Of a stretch of DNA of 64,000 nt, positions 60,401 to 64,000 are shown piece after piece. Position numbers and translations under genes: made by a program. Under the pieces are notes generated by a model that had not been told where the DNA came from, did not search any database, and saw only the letters and a program-made list of their open reading frames with translations. Within the stretch, counting starts at the first letter, position 1; every line of letters begins with the position of its first letter. This stretch comes from Zooshikella harenae (GTDB lineage Bacteria > Pseudomonadota > Gammaproteobacteria > Pseudomonadales > Zooshikellaceae), in the NCBI RefSeq assembly GCF_018837975.1, contig NZ_JAGSOY010000026.1:1-64000 (forward strand), read 5' to 3'.

Positions 60401-60566
60401 AACATTTACAACAGTAGGTGGCCTGCTACCGTTAACATTATCTGGTAGCAGTTTATGGGCGCCTCTGGGCTGGACAATTATGGGAGGGTTGCTGTCATCA
60501 ACGATGTTAACCATTGTTGTGGTACCAGTGCTATTTAAGTTGTTAACCGCTGGGAGCAAAGAGTAA
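57468..60566 (+). CDS. RND efflux transporter permease
   Basis: 1032 aa, typical AcrB-family length with 12 membrane helices in two halves and two large periplasmic loops. Conserved features: N-terminal GAVSLMTMPRSEDPQI, the proton-relay helix GLLVDNAIVITENITR in TM4 and GIVVNNSIILIDYAN in TM10. Drives drug, dye or lipid export by proton flow. Substrate unknown; the sequence is closest in style to the smaller two-component pumps (single adaptor, no channel). ATG 57468; an internal ATG 18 bases on is the other option. Confidence 0.93.
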   Translation: MKVNGGMKLPQFAVVNYQFTLMVLLLLVILGAVSLMTMPRSEDPQITLPISTIIAVYPGTAPLDMEQLVVDPIEDALYALDDVKKLKTTIKDGVVTTQVEFHDIEDPDDYYDDVVQAMYQAREELPDDLLRLEVLKASPTNVNIFLTALTSEQASFRELRRLAERLELNFEKVSGVKQADVWGIPSQQIQVRADLEKMRQWDISLDTLLNALEAASVNIPAGHVDAGQARFTVRTSGDFKSLDAIRKTIVRGTDKHVVFVSDVADVHFADDDPTHSITHNGERSVIVSVKQRGKTNIFHVQQGLTETLSTFQKTLPKTIKADVVFDQSASVDQMLSLLQNNLLQGLLLVGLIVLAVIGLKQSMVIVLAIPCSMLVAIGWVDLVGFGLQQITIAGLVIALGLLVDNAIVITENITRIYRQGKTPLQAAIEGAGQMGWAVASGTITTVLAFVPLLMLEGGTGRFIRSLPVTVILTLLASLIIALTFTPWLSSKMLKKTDNVGTSGNVNQKTRGSGETRVALWLSAFSSRCYVPLLKWSLKHPGWLLLIVVLILSSSLWLFPKVGVSLFPKAEKPQLMINIDTPEDTSFDATGSRAHQVEQLLAQHAGVLSVITNVGRGNPKVYYNVEPKREQPNHAQLFVQLSPDMQEGLPEFVNVLRKQVAEIPGAEIAVKEFEQGPPLDAPVAIWVVGDHIPTLKKMANAVADIMRSTPGVINVRNPTGEYKTDLNVAINRDKAGLLGIPIVQIDKTVRTALSGSSVGTFRDELGDEYSIVVRLADNNKPTLDDFERITVASVSGQSIPLRQVAQLNFTPGQASFHHYDLERTALVTADVARGFQVVNVTTVIEKQLQALAWPTDFSYRVGGEEESRAESFAGITKALLIALLGIFAVLVLQFKSFVQPVIVFAAIPLSIVGVLVCLFASGNSFSFMAFIGFSSLVGIVVNNSIILIDYANQLRADGLSVVNAALEAGKTRLVPIVLTTFTTVGGLLPLTLSGSSLWAPLGWTIMGGLLSSTMLTIVVVPVLFKLLTAGSKE

Positions 60567-60567
60567 T

Positions 60568-61563
60568 TTGAGAGAAAGCGCAGCATTTCCCGTCAAACGT
60601 GTTACAGCAGCCTTTATTATTTTGACTGTTGTTATTGCCTTTTGCTTTTTATTTCGAGATAGCCTGACCATTTTGATTTATCACAACGCCTTAACCTATA
60701 CACGAGATGGAGCGGGCGTGGTTGTAAAACATGTCACGGTAAAAGGGCATCGCGTTAGCTATCTGGAAGGAGGTGATCCTGAAGGACAAAGTGTGGTTTT
60801 TGTTCATGGTTTTGCAGCTAACAAAGATGTGTGGCTGGAATTAATTAGGCTACTACCAGACCGCTACCATTTTTTCGCAATTGACCTGCCTGGACATGGA
60901 AATACGAATTGGGACCTAGAGAGTTACTCAATTGAAAACCAAGTTGCGGCTTTTAAGCATACTGTTGATGCACTGAAGCTTGAAAAGTTTCACTTAGTCG
61001 GTAACTCAATGGGGGGGTGGATTAGTTTTATTTATGCTGCGGAATATTCTGAACAAGTTTTAACATTAGGGCTGCTTAACTCGGCAGGTATTGTTGTGAC
61101 AGATATGCCCAGTGAGTATGAGAAGCTACTAAAGCAAGGTAATAATCCACTACTTGTTGAAAAACCGGGTGATATGTCAGCGTTTTTTGAGTTTGTAATG
61201 TCCAGACCTCCGCAAATCCCCAGTATTATTGTTCATGCTATGGAATTAGAGCAGATAGCACATGCAGAGCTTAACAGGAAAATATTCAAAGGCTTAAGGT
61301 CTTCAGCAGAAACGTTTTACCAACAGCAAAAAGCAGAGGAATACCTTAATCAATTAAAAATGCCAACACTTGTCTTATGGGGTAAAGATGATCGTGTACT
61401 CTCGGAAGCGATTGCGCCACATTTTCATCGTTATCTTGAAGATGTCAGCATGATTATTCTGCCACATATTGGCCATGCGCCTATGATTGAGGCAGCACAT
61501 GAGACAGCAAAAGAACTTTTGACTATTTGGCAGCGAGTCCCTAAACAGGATGATTCGCTTTAA
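60568..61563 (+). CDS. Membrane-anchored alpha/beta hydrolase in the RND operon
   Basis: 331 aa from a TTG two bases after the pump stop, so probably translationally coupled; no ATG exists before the catalytic core. One N-terminal membrane helix (AAFIILTVVIAFCFLF) then a canonical hydrolase: VVFVHGFAANKDVW (oxyanion), DLPGHGNTNW, nucleophile Ser in LVGNSMGGW, Asp in GKDDRVL and His in IGHAPMIEAA. Likely faces the periplasm. Its job could be to process or detoxify a pumped compound, or a lipid. A hairpin follows. Confidence 0.82.
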   Translation: MRESAAFPVKRVTAAFIILTVVIAFCFLFRDSLTILIYHNALTYTRDGAGVVVKHVTVKGHRVSYLEGGDPEGQSVVFVHGFAANKDVWLELIRLLPDRYHFFAIDLPGHGNTNWDLESYSIENQVAAFKHTVDALKLEKFHLVGNSMGGWISFIYAAEYSEQVLTLGLLNSAGIVVTDMPSEYEKLLKQGNNPLLVEKPGDMSAFFEFVMSRPPQIPSIIVHAMELEQIAHAELNRKIFKGLRSSAETFYQQQKAEEYLNQLKMPTLVLWGKDDRVLSEAIAPHFHRYLEDVSMIILPHIGHAPMIEAAHETAKELLTIWQRVPKQDDSL

Positions 61564-61591
61564 ACAGAAGGACTTGCTTTAATATAAGTAG

Positions 61592-61635
61592 CATAACGAA
61601 GTTTGTTGTTGGGAGTATGTTTTAACTTCGTTATG
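61592..61635. terminator. Perfect dyad between hydrolase and hslR
   Basis: 12-bp perfect arms (CATAACGAAGTT with AACTTCGTTATG) around a 20-base loop, between converging genes; likely bidirectional terminator. Confidence 0.55.
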
Positions 61636-61650
61636 TAACCTTTACTTTGG

Positions 61651-62058
61651 TTAGGCACCATGGTCTTTTAGTTTTCGAATATCACGGCGTTGTTTTTTGG
61701 TAGGACGTGAATCTGGCGCAATTTGACTGGCATTATTGGCTTTTCGATCAAAAGCTCGTTTTTCCCGCAGTTTGATACTTTCTTCAGTTTCATAGTAAAG
61801 CTGTTGAGCTTCACTTGCTCCGCGACGTTGCTGTGACAGATCAGTTATCACCACTGTTTTGTCATCCCAGCCTTGGCGAATGGTTAGTGTATCACCAACT
61901 ATGGGTTCTTTACTGGGTTTAGTACGGTTTCCATTATAGTGCACTTTGCCTCCTTCTATCGCGGCTTTAGCAAGCGCACGGGTTTTAAAAAAGCGTGCTG
62001 CCCAAAGCCATTTATCCAGTCGTAGTTTTTCTGTGGTTTGGTTTATTTGTTTACTCAA
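61651..62058 (-). CDS. hslR: Heat-shock protein Hsp15
   Basis: 135 aa, E. coli HslR is 133 aa. S4 RNA-binding fold: LRLDKWLWAARFFKTRALAKAAIEGGKVHYNG is seen as RLDKWLWAARFFKTR and KAAIEGGKVHYNG. It binds free 50S subunits carrying a stalled nascent chain so the ribosome can be reused. The start is TTG with AGGT upstream and no usable ATG. C-terminus very basic (DSRPTKKQRRDIRKLKDH), as in the family. Ends 47 bases before yrfG's region. Confidence 0.9.
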   Translation of the reverse strand: MSKQINQTTEKLRLDKWLWAARFFKTRALAKAAIEGGKVHYNGNRTKPSKEPIVGDTLTIRQGWDDKTVVITDLSQQRRGASEAQQLYYETEESIKLREKRAFDRKANNASQIAPDSRPTKKQRRDIRKLKDHGA

Positions 62059-62104
62059 CGTTCAACTACCTACATTTCTTTTACTAAATGTTATTTAGGT
62101 TTAG

Positions 62105-62764
62105 TTAGTCGTTAATGGGTAATAATGACAGATAACTGTCTACCCCAAGAAATTCTTCTGTTGCTTTTGGGGGCAGTTTACTGTCAGGTCGTGAGATTGC
62201 TAACAGGTGTTTAATGCCATAGTCACGTGCTGAGCGCAAAATAGGTAAACTGTCATCAATAAATAGCGCACGACTAGGATCGAAGTGAATTTCCTTAGCC
62301 AGGTGTTCCCAAAAAGGTGGTTGCTCTTTAGGGTATCCATACTTATGTGAGGTGATCATATAGTCAAAGTAATGCGATAAGGCGATACGCTCAAGTTTCA
62401 GAGATAAACTGTCTTGATGTGCATTGGTTATTAGAACTACTTGTTTTTTCGATTGATGAAGCGCGGTAAGAAATGCTTCAGTAGACGGTCTTAAGGTAAT
62501 GAGGTGAGCAATTTCTTGTTTAATAGCTACCATATCTAGATCGAGGGTTTGCCGCCAATAGTCGAGGCAGTACCATTGAAGCTGACCGCTAGTTTGCACA
62601 AAGATAGGCTCAAGGTGTTGCTTTGCTGCATCAAGACTAATGCCCTGCTTTTCAGCATACTTTGCGGGCATATACTCAAGCCAAAAGTGGTTGTCGAAAT
62701 GTAGATCGAGAAGAGTACCATCCATATCTAACAAGACAGTATCGATGTCGTGCCAATTGATCAT
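62105..62764 (-). CDS. yrfG: GMP/IMP nucleotidase YrfG (HAD family)
   Basis: 219 aa, HAD superfamily. Motif I DMDGTLLDLHFDNHFW, motif II in VVLITNAHQDS, motif III Lys in SHKYGYPKEQP and motif IV ALFIDDSLPIL. E. coli YrfG hydrolyses GMP and IMP. ATG with AAGGT close by. Same strand and upstream of hslR; divergent from nudE, with which it shares the 160-base gap. Confidence 0.9.
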   Translation of the reverse strand: MINWHDIDTVLLDMDGTLLDLHFDNHFWLEYMPAKYAEKQGISLDAAKQHLEPIFVQTSGQLQWYCLDYWRQTLDLDMVAIKQEIAHLITLRPSTEAFLTALHQSKKQVVLITNAHQDSLSLKLERIALSHYFDYMITSHKYGYPKEQPPFWEHLAKEIHFDPSRALFIDDSLPILRSARDYGIKHLLAISRPDSKLPPKATEEFLGVDSYLSLLPIND

Positions 62765-62925
62765 TCGTTACCTTACAGATGTAGTATGAAGTAAAACGCT
62801 GTACTTGAGTGTTTAACCCTAAAATTATAGGGATACTCTCTATCATTGGTTATCAATGCTAGGGAATGTGAAACGTATATCTTAACGTAGTCATAAACTC
62901 ATGTCCTGCAGGGATTAATAAGCGT

Positions 62926-63477
62926 ATGTCCATGCCTAAAATTAATCGTAAAGAAGTTGTTGCAGAAACAGCCTTATTTAGAGTAGAGCAGTTGCAGCTA
63001 ACCTTTGCTAATGGTGAACAACGAACCTACGAACGCCTTGGCAACCGAGGAACAGGTCGAAAGGCGGTAATGATTGTTCCAATGCTTGATCAACACCAGG
63101 TGGTTATGATCAAAGAGTACGCAGCAGGCACCGAAAACTATCAACTGACCTTACCCAAAGGCTTGGTTGAAGTAGGAGAAACAGTACTTGAGGGTGCCAA
63201 TAGAGAGCTAAAAGAAGAGGCTGGATATGGTGCTCAGCAGCTTCGTACTATCAGTGAGTTTACATTGTCACCTAATTATATGAGCCACTCGATGAGTGTT
63301 GTATTAGCACAGGAGCTTTATCCAGAATCTTTACCTGGAGATGAGCCTGAGCCGATGGAAAAGGAAATTATTGATCTTCGCAATCTGTACCAACTCATAC
63401 AGCGTGATGACTTTACTGAAGCAAGAGCGATTGCTGCGCTATATTTGGTGCGCGATATTTTACAACAGGAGCTGTAG
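62926..63477 (+). CDS. nudE: ADP-compounds hydrolase NudE
   Basis: 183 aa. Nudix box GLVEVGETVLEGANRELKEEAGYG fits the GX5EX7REUXEEXGU pattern: G at start, E in VGE, then RELKEEAG. NudE hydrolyses ADP-ribose, Ap3A and NADH-type compounds. The start is either ATG 62926 or ATG 62932. Its stop overlaps the cysQ GTG by one base (TAGTG), so the two are coupled. Confidence 0.93.
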   Translation: MSMPKINRKEVVAETALFRVEQLQLTFANGEQRTYERLGNRGTGRKAVMIVPMLDQHQVVMIKEYAAGTENYQLTLPKGLVEVGETVLEGANRELKEEAGYGAQQLRTISEFTLSPNYMSHSMSVVLAQELYPESLPGDEPEPMEKEIIDLRNLYQLIQRDDFTEARAIAALYLVRDILQQEL

Positions 63478-64000
63478 TGAATAAGTCTAAGTTAATGGGT
63501 GAGCTGAAAAAAATATGTCAGCAAGCTGGTGCCGCGATCATTGAAATATACCAACATGATGATTTTGGTATTAGGGAAAAGTTAGACCATTCTCCAGTCA
63601 CTGAAGCGGATATGGCATCTCACCAAATTATTGTTGAAGGGTTACAGCAGTTAACGCCAGAAATTCCTGTATTATCGGAAGAGTCTTCGGCGGTTCCTTT
63701 TAGCTCACGCAGGACATGGTCAACGTTTTGGTTGGTTGACCCGCTCGACGGTACAAAAGAGTTTATTCAGAGAAATGGTGAGTTCACTATTAATATTGCG
63801 TTGATTGAAAACAACCATCCTGCCTTGGGCATTATTTTTGTACCTGTAACTCATGAAATGTATTATGCCGAAGGTCAGGTTGGCGCATTTTGGGAATCTG
63901 CTGAAGGAGAAGTGCAACCTATTCACGTTAATTCATTACTTCAGGCTGATATCGTAAATATAATTGCCAGTCGCAGCCATATGGGGGAACGTCTAAGTCC
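63477..64000 (+). CDS. cysQ: 3'(2'),5'-bisphosphate nucleotidase CysQ (partial, runs off the window)
   Basis: Starts with GTG 63477 directly after the nudE stop and stays open to the last base (174 codons), so the C-terminal third is missing. Li+-sensitive phosphatase family: SPVTEADMASHQ, PVLSEESS (metal Glu), then WLVDPLDGTKEF and GEFTINIALI. CysQ converts 3'-phosphoadenosine 5'-phosphate to AMP, clearing a by-product of sulfate assimilation and lipid transfer. Same order as in gammaproteobacteria: yrfG, nudE, cysQ. Confidence 0.93.
   Translation, partial: MNKSKLMGELKKICQQAGAAIIEIYQHDDFGIREKLDHSPVTEADMASHQIIVEGLQQLTPEIPVLSEESSAVPFSSRRTWSTFWLVDPLDGTKEFIQRNGEFTINIALIENNHPALGIIFVPVTHEMYYAEGQVGAFWESAEGEVQPIHVNSLLQADIVNIIASRSHMGERLS

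Overview
The window is a low-GC (about 40% by eye) chromosomal segment of a gammaproteobacterium. Gene content and order resemble the Pseudomonas neighbourhoods I remember (fre-ubiD / rho-trxA-ppx-ppk-hemB; yheS-algP-FKBP-algQ-dsbB; gshA-tex; pckA-hslO-hslR-yrfG-nudE-cysQ), but AT-rich, with phage remains and dispersed repeats. A marine Oceanospirillales-type relative (Zooshikella/Spartinivicinus-like) is my best guess; this is inference, with no marker gene to prove it.

Layout. 1-2204: end of a P2-like tail operon (tape measure C-terminus, gpU, gpX, gpD, terminator). 2219-4293: secreted GH8 glycoside hydrolase whose lyase-like C-terminal domain is split off by a frameshift. 4818-15133: flavin reductase, UbiD, Rho, thioredoxin, Ppx, Ppk, HemB. 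15556-24909: cytochrome c, AlkB alkane hydroxylase, alpha/beta hydrolase, CheV, OmpK/Tsx porin, ElbB, thioesterase, radical SAM protein, fructosamine kinase. 24943-32126: a complete minor-pilin operon read leftward, fimU-pilV-pilW-pilX-pilY1-pilY2-pilE. 32517-34862: DUF2235 hydrolase fused to a PilZ domain, then a TetR regulator. 35007-45603: YheS, TIGR02444 protein, AlgP, orphan ParA, FKBP isomerase, WD40 lipoprotein, MerR plus SO_0444-type metal permease, AlgQ/Rsd, DsbB. 46061-52785: FliL-like protein, GshA, Tex, PckA. 53574-54533: an orphan of unknown function. 55161-64000: Hsp33, a three-gene RND efflux operon, Hsp15, YrfG, NudE and the start of CysQ.

How genes work together. Type IV pilus priming (minor pilins, PilY1), chemotaxis (CheV), a FliL-like protein and a PilZ protein suggest surface motility or attachment. 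HslO, HslR, DsbB, trxA, gshA and the FKBP isomerase cover redox and protein folding; ppx/ppk cover polyphosphate; nudE/cysQ/yrfG cover nucleotide clean-up. MerR and its permease form a self-contained metal-efflux unit with a typical long-spacer promoter.

Most interesting: the DUF2235-PilZ fusion, an orphan resembling the 'EEIQSDW' domain of phage polyvalent proteins, the frameshifted GH8-lyase fusion, and a dispersed intergenic repeat family with TATACCC/GGGTATA ends that exists as short (22-23 bp) and long (about 126 bp) forms.
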